DNA of 47,283 nucleotides, taken from positions 1-47,283 of the forward strand of contig CALBEY010000031.1 in NCBI GenBank assembly GCA_937888805.1, written 5' to 3'. Position 1 is the stretch's first letter. Every line of letters starts with the position of its first letter. Below the pieces are notes generated by a model, which did not search any database, was not told where the DNA came from, and worked only from the letters and a program-made list of their open reading frames with translations. Shown in pieces: positions 35,874 through 43,419 of this stretch. The position numbers were made by a program, and so were the translations under genes. This DNA is from an uncultured Burkholderiaceae bacterium. Its GTDB lineage: Bacteria > Pseudomonadota > Gammaproteobacteria > Burkholderiales > Burkholderiaceae_B.

Positions 35874-36164
35874 TTAAGCGACACCGTCGACCACGACCAT
35901 GTTGAAGTCTGAGGCACCCATGCGTTCAGTTTTGGCGTCTTGATATGCCATTGAGTTGTAGAATTTTACGGCTTGCTCACGGCTTTCAAACTGGTTAACG
36001 ACCACGCGTTGATGGGGCATTGAGCCCTCGAGTACTTGTGGATTGCCACCGCGAACCAAAAATTGACCACCGTATTGTTGGCTGGCTAGCGTGGCCTTGG
36101 CGCTGTACTTACTATACTTATCTGGGTCGGTGATGGTGACCATGGCGATGACGTAAGCTGACAT
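35874..36164 (-). CDS. DUF1330 family protein
   Basis: A 96-aa DUF1330 protein, the second in the window. It shows the family pattern AYVIAMVTITDPDKYSKYS at the N-terminus, FLVRGGN near residue 40, and a conserved QFESREQAVKFYNS helix. The start at 36164 has TGAGGG 8-13 nt upstream; the longer frame includes this RBS. It precedes the CoA-transferase by 55 bp on the same strand. Function is unknown, although DUF1330 genes often accompany catabolic operons. Confidence 0.85.
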   Translation of the reverse strand: MSAYVIAMVTITDPDKYSKYSAKATLASQQYGGQFLVRGGNPQVLEGSMPHQRVVVNQFESREQAVKFYNSMAYQDAKTERMGASDFNMVVVDGVA

Positions 36165-36229
36165 TGTTTTGCCCTCAAGTATGGGTTGTTTTGAATTAAA
36201 AACCAAAAGCTAACACGCGAGCGAGGTGT

Positions 36230-37099
36230 CTAGCGACGTGTCACCATCCAAACACCACAAACGGTCACGGCAATGCCAAGCATGACCCACACGGTCAAAG
36301 CCTCACCGAACAACCACCAAGCCATCACCGCCACTGTGGGTGGGGTTAAGTACATCAAACTGCTCACGCGCGTGGCCGCGCCTTGACGCAACAACACAAA
36401 CCATAAACTCATGGCACCGATGGACAATGGCAAAATACTCCACAACAAGGCACCAATCAGTGGCACTGTCCACTGAACCTCGATCGGCTCAAAAGCCAGC
36501 ATCAAAATGGCGGTCACCACACCGCTCGCGGCGTACTGAATCACCGTGCCGGCTCTGAGGTCAAACATCGGGCAAAACTTTTTTTGGTAGAGCGTGCCGC
36601 CAGTAAAGGAAAGTAAGGCGATCACACACATCACCGTGCCCGAAAACGTCACCCCTTGAAACCCTAACTTTTCTGCCAAAACAATGGCCACACCGCCCAA
36701 ACCAAGCAGCAAACCGCCCCACTGCCGCACACTGACTTGTTCGGCCACGCGTGCAGCCAAAAAAGCTGTCAACACGGGTTGCAATCCCACGATCAAGGCA
36801 GTTAGCCCCGCAGGCATCCCCCACTTAATGGCCGTCCAAACCCCACCCAAGTAGCCCAAGTGCAACAATAACCCAGCCACAGCGATATGGCCTGAGGTGC
36901 GCCACGTCGGCCAAAGCATGCGCCACCAGATGGCCAATGGCAAAAGCAACAGCAGCACACCGACAAATCGCATGGTTAAAAACGTCATCGGGTCGGTGTA
37001 GGGCATGCCGTAGCGCGCCACAATAAACCCCGTGCTCCAAAGCAGCACAAAAAATGGACCGATCCAAATGAGCGGCAGCAGTTTTGTGGGCACGCTCAT
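36230..37099 (-). CDS. EamA/DMT-family transporter
   Basis: A 289-aa inner-membrane protein with about ten hydrophobic segments in two EamA repeats (about residues 10-140 and 155-287). The pattern VLLWSTGFIVARYGMPYTDPMTFLTMRF at the N-terminus is typical of bacterial drug/metabolite transporters, which export amino acids or small metabolites. GTLYQKKF near residue 165 starts the second repeat. It lies upstream of the DUF1330 gene by 65 bp. An AATAA...TTATT inverted pair sits just before its start. Substrate unknown. Confidence 0.9.
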   Translation of the reverse strand: MSVPTKLLPLIWIGPFFVLLWSTGFIVARYGMPYTDPMTFLTMRFVGVLLLLLPLAIWWRMLWPTWRTSGHIAVAGLLLHLGYLGGVWTAIKWGMPAGLTALIVGLQPVLTAFLAARVAEQVSVRQWGGLLLGLGGVAIVLAEKLGFQGVTFSGTVMCVIALLSFTGGTLYQKKFCPMFDLRAGTVIQYAASGVVTAILMLAFEPIEVQWTVPLIGALLWSILPLSIGAMSLWFVLLRQGAATRVSSLMYLTPPTVAVMAWWLFGEALTVWVMLGIAVTVCGVWMVTRR

Positions 37100-37271
37100 T
37101 AATAATGGTTCTTATTCATTTTTTTGATCAGTGAATCAAGACATGTTGAAGATAAATTCTCAAACAAAATTGTCACAGAATGAAAATAATCCATGATTTT
37201 ATTAATTATTGAGATTAAACTGCGTTGCGAAGCGGTATGGGTCGTTTCTCGATACAGATAAGGATAATGAC

Positions 37272-37580
37272 ATGAAATCAACACGTCGTCAGTTCATGAT
37301 GGTCTCTGCAGTCAGCGTGGCAACATTGGCTAGCGCTAAGGTGGCTTTCGCACAACCGATGCTTGCCGAAACAGATGCCCAAGCCGTTGCTTTGGGTTAC
37401 GCCGCTGTTGCCGCGAACGTTAACAAAACCAAGTTCCCTAAGTACAAAGATGGCCAGCTGTGTAGCAACTGCCAACTCTACAGCGCCAAGACAGATGTCG
37501 CCGGCGCCTGTAGCATCTTCCCTGGCAAGCTTGTTGCTGGCCCAGGCTGGTGTAATTTGTGGATCAAAAAAGCGGGCTAA
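37272..37580 (+). CDS. High-potential iron-sulfur protein (HiPIP), Tat-exported
   Basis: A 102-aa periplasmic [4Fe-4S] electron carrier. The start at 37272 has AAGGATA 5-11 nt upstream. The Tat signal STRRQFMMVSA is followed by cleavage after Ala27. Cluster Cys are 64, 67, 80 and 94 (CSNCQLY, GACSIFPG, GWCNLW), the exact HiPIP spacing, with the following Trp conserved. HiPIPs carry electrons to reaction centres, oxidases or other periplasmic acceptors at high potential. It is monocistronic with its own terminator; no obvious redox partner is encoded nearby. Confidence 0.95.
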   Translation: MKSTRRQFMMVSAVSVATLASAKVAFAQPMLAETDAQAVALGYAAVAANVNKTKFPKYKDGQLCSNCQLYSAKTDVAGACSIFPGKLVAGPGWCNLWIKKAG

Positions 37581-37638
37581 GCACTTATCCGGTGGGTTGG
37601 CTTTTACGCCTGCCTGTTGATTTGTCGCTGTTCGAATG

Positions 37639-37669
37639 AAAGCCGCCAACGTTGTTTGCGGCTTTTTTT
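37639..37669 (+). terminator. Intrinsic terminator of the HiPIP gene
   Basis: AAAGCCGC (37639-37646) pairs with GCGGCTTT (37658-37665) and is followed by a T run to 37669. It lies 58 bp after the HiPIP stop codon. The remaining spacer up to 37869 has no gene but does hold a hairpin just before the next RBS. Confidence 0.9.
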
Positions 37670-37833
37670 CTAATTCTATTTTGGGTGTCACGCCAAAATC
37701 ACATCACCGTTGTCTTTGGCTTGAACACCACAACCGACAAAGGCCTTCAAAACCTTCAAACCCTTAAAAAATCTGCCAGCAACGTCAAACGCGCTGACCT
37801 TGGAGAGACACACTCGCCAACAAGCCCACATTT

Positions 37834-37857
37834 AAGTACTATCAAAAATAGTTACTT
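37834..37857 (+). promoter_or_regulatory. Leader hairpin directly before the Rap1a-like gene's RBS
   Basis: AAGTACTAT (37834-37842) pairs with ATAGTTACTT (37848-37857) with one bulged T and a CAAAA loop. It ends exactly at the GGGAGA ribosome-binding site (37858-37863). It could be an operator or an RNA hairpin limiting translation. Confidence 0.4.
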
Positions 37858-37869
37858 GGGAGATTGAAA

Positions 37870-38232
37870 TTGAAGAAACTACTTTTGGCATCAAGCCTGT
37901 CATTGTTAGCTGTGAGCGCAACTTTCGCTACCCCTGCCAAAAGCGAAGTCATGGCTACTGGCGCGCTTGTGAGCATGTGCAAGAACAAGGCAAATGCCGC
38001 GGAGCAAAACTTTTGCCATGGTTACAGTCAAGGCGTCTATGACATGTACTTGGCCAGCCGCCACCCCGTAAAAAATCCCGCCTTTGTCTGCTTTTCAAAC
38101 CCAGGTCCCTCACGCAACGATGTGATTGGTTCTTTTGTAGGCTGGGCTGAAATCAACACTCAATTTTCAAAAATGCCCGCCGCCGATTCAATGATGCGAT
38201 TTTTGGCCAGCACCTACCCCTGCAAACAATAA
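37870..38232 (+). CDS. Rap1a/Tai-family immunity-like secreted protein
   Basis: A 120-aa exported protein. Two TTG codons are possible; that at 37870 is chosen because GGGAGA then lies 6 nt upstream and a textbook signal peptide follows (MKKLLLASSLSLLA, cleavage near Phe-Ala-Thr). The mature part has the Rap1a pattern: a Cys near residue 38, FCHGYSQGVYDMYL (about 50-63), a Cys in FVCFSNPGPS and a final Pro-Cys near the C-terminus; the four Cys probably form disulfides. Rap1a/Tai4 proteins neutralise type VI amidase effectors, but many homologues stand alone. A T6SS gene (tssM) lies 5 kb away, though no effector adjoins. Confidence 0.75.
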   Translation: MKKLLLASSLSLLAVSATFATPAKSEVMATGALVSMCKNKANAAEQNFCHGYSQGVYDMYLASRHPVKNPAFVCFSNPGPSRNDVIGSFVGWAEINTQFSKMPAADSMMRFLASTYPCKQ

Positions 38233-38270
38233 GCTCGGTTCAGTCACTGATCACGAATGAGGAAATCAAA

Positions 38271-38510
38271 ATGCGCGTTATCAAACGAAGTTTATTTGTT
38301 TTACCCGTTGTGGCTGCCTTTGCACTGGGCGGTTGCTCAAACATGACACAAGCCCAGCAACGTGAATTATCTGGTGGCGCCATTGGCGCGGCCGCTGGTG
38401 CTGGCATCACGGCGATTGCCGGCGGCAACCCCATCTGGGGTGCCATCGGTGGCGCCGCAGTTGGCACACTGGGTGGATTTCTGTACGATAAGCACGAGAC
38501 GGGCAACTGA
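38271..38510 (+). CDS. Glycine-zipper lipoprotein
   Basis: A 79-aa predicted outer-membrane lipoprotein. The signal peptide ends in the lipobox LGGC (Cys23), followed by a short Gln-rich stretch. Residues 35-72 form a glycine zipper (GGAIGAAAGAGITAIAGGNP, then GAIGGAAVGTLGGF) of the SlyB/OsmB type, which packs helices in membranes and is often envelope-stress related. GAGGAAATCAAA lies before the ATG. It ends before a strong terminator and is 38 bp after the Rap1a-like gene, so the two may share a transcript. Confidence 0.85.
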   Translation: MRVIKRSLFVLPVVAAFALGGCSNMTQAQQRELSGGAIGAAAGAGITAIAGGNPIWGAIGGAAVGTLGGFLYDKHETGN

Positions 38511-38537
38511 TCGAGGCAATCGCCTAATCACCGGTCT

Positions 38538-38567
38538 AACAGCCTCCACCTCTGGAGGCTGTTTTTT
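38538..38567 (+). terminator. Intrinsic terminator after the lipoprotein gene
   Basis: AACAGCCTCCA (38538-38548) and TGGAGGCTGTT (38553-38563) form a perfect 11-bp stem with a 4-nt loop, followed by T residues to 38567. It lies 28 bp after the stop codon. Confidence 0.95.
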
Positions 38568-38689
38568 GTTGTGAGTTAGCTCACGGGTCATCAAGAACCA
38601 TTGGCGCCAAACCGTTAATTCGGCACGAGCACCTGTTTCTGACTATGATTACAGGCTTGGTTTAGAACACGCATATTATGGAGGTCGCC

Positions 38690-40204
38690 ATGTCGACTCA
38701 GTACACACCAGAAGCCACAATTGCCCATTGGATTGATGGCAAAGTGGTACACGAGCCCGGCAGCCGTACTCAGGATATTTTTAATCCAGCGACCGGTGCC
38801 GTGGTACGCCAAGTTCAGTTGGCTTCAGCCAAAACCGTGTTGCAAGCCATCGCATCGGCCCAAGCGGCCTTCCCCGCATGGGCCAATACCCCACCAATTC
38901 GTCGTGCCCGTATTTTGGATAAATTCCTACAGCTTTTGAATCAGCACAAAGATCAGCTCGCGGCCATCCTGACCCAAGAACATGGCAAAGTGTTTTCTGA
39001 TGCCCAAGGCGAAGTCACACGTGGCATTGATATCGTCGAATTTGCTTGCGGTGCGCCCCAACTGCTCAAAGGTGACTACACCGAACAAGTCTCAACCGAC
39101 ATTGACAACTGGACTGTTCGACAGCCGCTTGGTGTGGTGGCTGGCATCACCCCATTTAACTTTCCATGCATGGTGCCCATGTGGATGTACCCGATGGCGA
39201 TCGCCTGCGGCAATACCTTTATTTTGAAGCCGAGCGAGCGCGACCCATCGGTGTCACTCTACATGGCTCAGTTACTCAAAGAAGCGGGCCTACCTGACGG
39301 TGTGTTTAACGTGGTCCAAGGTGACAAATTGTCCGTTGACACCCTCATCGAGCACGAGGAAGTTCGCGCCTTGAGTTTTGTGGGATCGACACCAATTGCC
39401 CAGTACATCTACCAAACCGGTGCCTCTCACGGCAAGCGTGTGCAAGCCCTCGGTGGTGCTAAAAATCACATGGTGGTGATGCCTGACGCTGACATGGAGG
39501 CGGCCATTGACGGGCTGATTGGTGCGGCTTACGGTTCGGCGGGCGAACGGTGCATGGCCATTTCAGTGGCCGTGTTGGTCGGCAATGTGGCTGATCAGAT
39601 CGTGCCACGATTGGCTGAGCGCGCACGAGCGCTGAAGATTGGCAACGGCATGCAACCAGAAAACGAAATGGGCCCTGTCATCACCCGTCAAGCGCTTGAG
39701 CGCATCGAAGGTTATATCGCTGCCGGTGTCGCGCAAGGCGCCACCCTGGTCGTTGATGGCCGCGACACCAAAGTGAAGGGTCATGAGAAAGGCTTCTTTG
39801 TGGGCGGGACTTTGTTTGATCATGTCACCCCTGAGATGACCATCTACAAAGAGGAAATCTTCGGCCCAGTCTTGGTCTGCGTGCGGGTTGCCTCGCTAGA
39901 AGAAGCCATTACACTGATCCACAGCCACGAATTTGGCAATGGCGTGTCGTGCTACACCAGCGATGGTCACGTGGCGCGTGAATTCAGTCGCCGTATACAA
40001 GTGGGCATGGTTGGCATTAACGTGCCGATCCCAGTGCCCATGGCATGGCATGGCTTCGGTGGCTGGAAGAAGAGCCTCTTTGGCGACATGCACGCGTATG
40101 GCGAAGAAGGTGTGCGTTTTTATACCAAGCAGAAATCCATCATGCAGCGTTGGCCCGAAACCATCGGCGCAGGCGCCGAGTTCTCGATGCCAGTGGCCAA
40201 ATAA
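38690..40204 (+). CDS. mmsA: Methylmalonate-semialdehyde dehydrogenase (CoA-acylating)
   Basis: A 504-aa CoA-dependent aldehyde dehydrogenase that converts methylmalonate semialdehyde (or malonate semialdehyde) to propionyl-CoA (or acetyl-CoA) with NAD+ in valine, inositol or beta-alanine breakdown. The MmsA signature [11 protein letters not shown] contains the catalytic Cys (about residue 284). [13 protein letters not shown] near residue 153, [15 protein letters not shown] and the C-terminal [15 protein letters not shown] segment ([12 protein letters not shown]) separate it from ordinary ALDHs. GGAGG lies 5 nt before the ATG at 38690; the in-frame ATG at 38678 would contain the RBS. It stands alone; no mmsB is adjacent. 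Confidence 0.95.
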   Translation: MSTQYTPEATIAHWIDGKVVHEPGSRTQDIFNPATGAVVRQVQLASAKTVLQAIASAQAAFPAWANTPPIRRARILDKFLQLLNQHKDQLAAILTQEHGKVFSDAQGEVTRGIDIVEFACGAPQLLKGDYTEQVSTDIDNWTVRQPLGVVAGITPFNFPCMVPMWMYPMAIACGNTFILKPSERDPSVSLYMAQLLKEAGLPDGVFNVVQGDKLSVDTLIEHEEVRALSFVGSTPIAQYIYQTGASHGKRVQALGGAKNHMVVMPDADMEAAIDGLIGAAYGSAGERCMAISVAVLVGNVADQIVPRLAERARALKIGNGMQPENEMGPVITRQALERIEGYIAAGVAQGATLVVDGRDTKVKGHEKGFFVGGTLFDHVTPEMTIYKEEIFGPVLVCVRVASLEEAITLIHSHEFGNGVSCYTSDGHVAREFSRRIQVGMVGINVPIPVPMAWHGFGGWKKSLFGDMHAYGEEGVRFYTKQKSIMQRWPETIGAGAEFSMPVAK

Positions 40205-40257
40205 AAGCTCGCATCGAGACCAGGCACGCGCTTTGCGCTTAACGAATTGAGGTTGTT

Positions 40258-40959
40258 TTGAAACGAGCAGTTTGTCTTTTAAGTGGTGGCCTAGACTCGA
40301 CCACGAGTCTGGCCATCGCGCAAGAACAAGGGTTTGAGGTCTATGCCTTAAGCTTTCGGTACGGGCAGCGTCACACCATTGAATTAAAAAAAGCCGCTGA
40401 CTTTGCGCTTGCACGCGGCGTCAAGCAACACGTGACACTAGACATCGATCTGCGCCGTTTTGGTGGCTCGGCATTGACTGATGACATCGCCATCCCCAAG
40501 ACCGGTGTCGAAGCCACGATTGGGCACGATATCCCTGTCACCTACGTGCCCGCCCGTAACACGATTTTTTTGAGTTTTGCGATGGGTTGGGCAGAAGTGC
40601 TCGGGGCTCGTGACGTGTTTGTGGGCGTTAACGCTCAAGACTACAGCGGCTACCCCGATTGCCGCCCCGCTTTTTTAGAAGCCTTTGAAAACCTAGCCCA
40701 AGTCGCCACCAAAGTCGGCGTGACTGAGGCCGGTCAAGCCTTAAAAATTCACGCGCCACTGATTGCCATGAGTAAAGCTGACATCGTGCAACGCGGCATT
40801 GCTTTGGGTATTGATTTTGGAGAAACCAGCAGTTGCTATGACCCCGATGACCAAGGCAAACCTTGCTTGCAATGTGATGCCTGTGTCTTGCGAGCCAAGG
40901 GCTTTCGCCAAGCCGGTGTGGCAGACCCACTGCTCACCAAGTTTGGGCTGAGCTCGTGA
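40258..40959 (+). CDS. queC: 7-cyano-7-deazaguanine synthase QueC
   Basis: A 233-aa ATP-dependent enzyme turning 7-carboxy-7-deazaguanine into preQ0 for queuosine tRNA modification. The PP-loop SGGLDST (residues 9-15) is intact, [18 protein letters not shown] is typical, and the C-terminal zinc Cys cluster appears in [29 protein letters not shown] spacing (about residues 196-215). The start is TTG at 40258, preceded by TGAGG with 7-nt spacing. Its TGA overlaps the GTG of the queD gene (GTGA), so the two are coupled. The operon continues with queE and a MocA-like gene. No preQ1 riboswitch is seen in the 53-nt leader. Confidence 0.96.
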   Translation: MKRAVCLLSGGLDSTTSLAIAQEQGFEVYALSFRYGQRHTIELKKAADFALARGVKQHVTLDIDLRRFGGSALTDDIAIPKTGVEATIGHDIPVTYVPARNTIFLSFAMGWAEVLGARDVFVGVNAQDYSGYPDCRPAFLEAFENLAQVATKVGVTEAGQALKIHAPLIAMSKADIVQRGIALGIDFGETSSCYDPDDQGKPCLQCDACVLRAKGFRQAGVADPLLTKFGLSS

Positions 40960-42056
40960 ACCCGCGCGCAGGCGAATTGATTGCCGCTGCCGCCTCGTTT
41001 GAAGCGGCCTGTCATGTGCCGTGCCTACCCACCGACCATCGCGCCCATGGCCTACATGGGCACAGTTTCATGGCCGATGTGCGCTGTGCGCCTGTGGTGA
41101 CAGACGCCCACTGGCCCGGTACCGAGGTCGACCGCCTGCAAGCAGCGCTTCAAGCGGTCACCCATCGGCTGGATTATCAGCACTTAAATGATCACATTAC
41201 ACTGCCCACCGACGAGAACATCGCCCGCTGGATCCGAGCGCAGCTTGCCTTGCCCCAGGCTTCTACGGTTGGGGTTCAAAGCACCGCCCACTGTGGGGTT
41301 GATTTGGATGAGCAAGACAGAGCGCACCTTTGGCGACGCTACATTTTTCAGGCGGCACACCAATTGCCGCATGTGCCTGTTGGACACAAGTGTGGCCGCA
41401 TGCATGGGCATGGTTTTGAAGTGATTTTGCATGTGCAACAGGCTGGTGCTGGTCGCGATTTTATTGTGGACTATGACGAGCTTGATCGCTTTTGGGCGCC
41501 GCTGCATGCGCAACTCGATCATGCCTGCCTTAATGATATTGCTGGTCTAGAAAATCCAACCAGCGAAACCCTGTCGGCTTGGATATGGCAAGCACTAAAA
41601 CCTCAATTACCTGCTTTATCATGGGTGACCGTTTACGAAACGGGCAGTTGCGGGGCACACTTTGACGGCCAACACTACCGCATTTGGAAAGACCTAACCC
41701 TAGACAGCGCCGTGCGCCTCAAGCGCGTACCCGATAGTGATCGCCGTGCCCGCATTCATGGCCACACGTTTACGTTGCGACTGCATTTGCACGCGCCGCT
41801 AGACACTGTCTTGGGCTGGACGGTTGATTTCGGTGATGTCAAAGCCGTGTTCGATCCCATCTTTAAACAACTCGATCACCACCCCTTGCACGAGGTCGTG
41901 GGGGATCGCGATGCTGACACCCGAACACTCGCGCACTTTATCCGTGAACGGGCCCAAACGGCCTTGCCGCAACTCGACCGTTTGGATCTTTACCAGACAC
42001 GGGGCTGCGGTGTCATCTTGCACTGGGGCGAGCTTGGCCCCGCTCTTCCGGTCTAA
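40956..42056 (+). CDS. queD: Three-domain 6-carboxytetrahydropterin synthase (QueD) fusion
   Basis: A 366-aa protein made of three consecutive PTPS/QueD units (about residues 8-118, 125-240 and 243-356); single QueD is about 120 aa. The enzyme converts dihydroneopterin triphosphate to 6-carboxytetrahydropterin. Domain 2 has everything needed: zinc His135, His150 and His152, Cys146 ([10 protein letters not shown]), Asp188-His189 (LDHACLND) and Glu228 (YETGSCG). Domain 1 keeps His34/His36 but has Cys19 or shifted His20 in place of the first His, Ala30 for the Cys and Gln108 for the Glu. Domain 3 keeps His268/His270 and Asp307-His308 but has Val253, Arg264 and Gln347. Hence two outer domains look non-catalytic. 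GTG start overlaps queC. Confidence 0.9.
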   Translation: MNPRAGELIAAAASFEAACHVPCLPTDHRAHGLHGHSFMADVRCAPVVTDAHWPGTEVDRLQAALQAVTHRLDYQHLNDHITLPTDENIARWIRAQLALPQASTVGVQSTAHCGVDLDEQDRAHLWRRYIFQAAHQLPHVPVGHKCGRMHGHGFEVILHVQQAGAGRDFIVDYDELDRFWAPLHAQLDHACLNDIAGLENPTSETLSAWIWQALKPQLPALSWVTVYETGSCGAHFDGQHYRIWKDLTLDSAVRLKRVPDSDRRARIHGHTFTLRLHLHAPLDTVLGWTVDFGDVKAVFDPIFKQLDHHPLHEVVGDRDADTRTLAHFIRERAQTALPQLDRLDLYQTRGCGVILHWGELGPALPV

Positions 42057-42061
42057 GCGCG

Positions 42062-42697
42062 ATGGCCTATAGCGTCAAAGAAATGTTCTACACCCTGCAG
42101 GGCGAAGGTCGCCAGGCTGGCCACGCGGCGGTGTTTTTGCGCTTTGCGGGCTGCAACCTTTGGTCGGGTCTCGAACGCGATCGTGCCCAAGCCGTTTGCC
42201 AGTTTTGTGACACGGATTTTGTGGGTACCAATGGTGTTAATGGTGGCAAATTCGCGCACCCTGAAGCATTAGCCAATGCGGTCAACAGTCACTGGCCAGA
42301 TCAAACGGCGAACAATAAATTGGTGGTCTGTACTGGTGGCGAACCCCTGCTACAACTTGATGACCGTTTGATTGATGCGCTGCATGCCAAACATTTTCGC
42401 ATCGCAGTTGAAACCAACGGCACCATCAAAGCCCCAGAAGGTCTGGATTGGCTGTGCGTAAGCCCAAAATCCACCGCGCCGCTGAATCAGAGCAGTGGTG
42501 ACGAATTGAAGCTTGTTTACCCGCAGGTAGACGCACCGCCAACGGCATTTGAGCACCTCGCGTTTCGGCATTTTTTATTGCAGCCCATGGATGGCCCGAA
42601 CCAGCGTGCCAACATGCAAGCCGCCGTCGATTACTGCTTGGCTCATCCACGTTGGCAACTGAGCCTACAAACGCACAAGTGGCTTGGCATCGATTAA
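42062..42697 (+). CDS. queE: 7-carboxy-7-deazaguanine synthase QueE (CX14CX2C type)
   Basis: A 211-aa radical SAM enzyme that contracts 6-carboxytetrahydropterin to 7-carboxy-7-deazaguanine. The cluster loop is GCNLWSGLERDRAQAVCQFCD, with Cys spacing CX14CX2C instead of CX3CX2C; this variant is known from Burkholderia QueE. CTGGEPLLQLD (about residues 90-100), VETNGT and a VSPKS-type segment complete the pattern. It starts 5 bp after the queD fusion. Only a single copy of queC, queD and queE is present; QueF and Tgt are not in the window. Confidence 0.95.
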   Translation: MAYSVKEMFYTLQGEGRQAGHAAVFLRFAGCNLWSGLERDRAQAVCQFCDTDFVGTNGVNGGKFAHPEALANAVNSHWPDQTANNKLVVCTGGEPLLQLDDRLIDALHAKHFRIAVETNGTIKAPEGLDWLCVSPKSTAPLNQSSGDELKLVYPQVDAPPTAFEHLAFRHFLLQPMDGPNQRANMQAAVDYCLAHPRWQLSLQTHKWLGID

Positions 42698-42737
42698 TCC
42701 GGTCAAGTCCGACCAGTTACACGACAGGGGGGGGTGG

Positions 42738-43367
42738 ATGCATTCACATCAGCGAATCGGTGCGGTACTGCTCGCTGCGGGTCAAGGTAGCCGTCTGGGC
42801 AACCAACCAAAAGCATTGTTGCACCTAGAGGGCGTGCCACTGATCACCCGACACCTCACTGCTTTGAGCGATGCGGGTGTCAACAAAGTGGTGGTGGTCA
42901 CGGGCTTCTATCACGAACAAGTCGAGCCAGTGGCAGAACAGTTTTCTGTGCAAATCGTACGCAACATCAATCCAGGGGATGGTCAGCCAAGCTCGGTCCG
43001 ATTGGGCATCGAAACATTAGGTCATTCATTTGATGCGGTCATGATGATGCTCTGCGACCAACCGCTGATCAGTGCCACTGACCTCACGACCCTAGTGACA
43101 GCCTTTGAGAGACGCACGTTCGGTGAGATCGTTATCCCCAAAGTCAATGGTCAGCGTGGTAATCCTGTTGTTTTTTCTGGGGCTGCCATCGGCCAGATTT
43201 TGGCCGATGGTCAGCAGATGTACTGCCGTCGATATATCGACCAAAATCCGGAACAAGTCATCGACTTTGAAAGCCAAAACATTCACTACGTCACCGACAT
43301 CGACACCTTAGCTGACATCACCGAGTTTGAGCAACAAACCGGTTTGACGCTGACATTGCCCAATTAG
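42738..43367 (+). CDS. MocA-like molybdenum cofactor nucleotidyltransferase
   Basis: A 209-aa NTP-transferase of the MobA/MocA group. The nucleotide loop LLAAGQGSRLGNQPKALL (about residues 11-28), MLCDQPLI with the metal Asp (about 99-106) and RGNPVVF (about 138-144) are visible. MocA adds CMP to molybdopterin, the cofactor form used by xanthine-dehydrogenase-family enzymes, so it could serve the Mo-hydroxylase at 23.7-27.4 kb. The ATG at 42738 is preceded by a G8 tract (42727-42734) that is the only RBS; the longer frame overlaps queE and is less likely. It is the last gene of the queCDE cluster, although its function differs. Confidence 0.85.
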   Translation: MHSHQRIGAVLLAAGQGSRLGNQPKALLHLEGVPLITRHLTALSDAGVNKVVVVTGFYHEQVEPVAEQFSVQIVRNINPGDGQPSSVRLGIETLGHSFDAVMMMLCDQPLISATDLTTLVTAFERRTFGEIVIPKVNGQRGNPVVFSGAAIGQILADGQQMYCRRYIDQNPEQVIDFESQNIHYVTDIDTLADITEFEQQTGLTLTLPN

Positions 43368-43419
43368 AAGTTTATGCACGACACCACTTAAACCCGTGGC
43401 GCCGTCATGAATGTCAGCA

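Noticed and set aside
37098..37117. Fur-box-like AATAATGGTTCTTATT before the EamA gene
   Set aside because: Only the outer AATAA/TTATT arms match and the core does not fit the 19-bp consensus.
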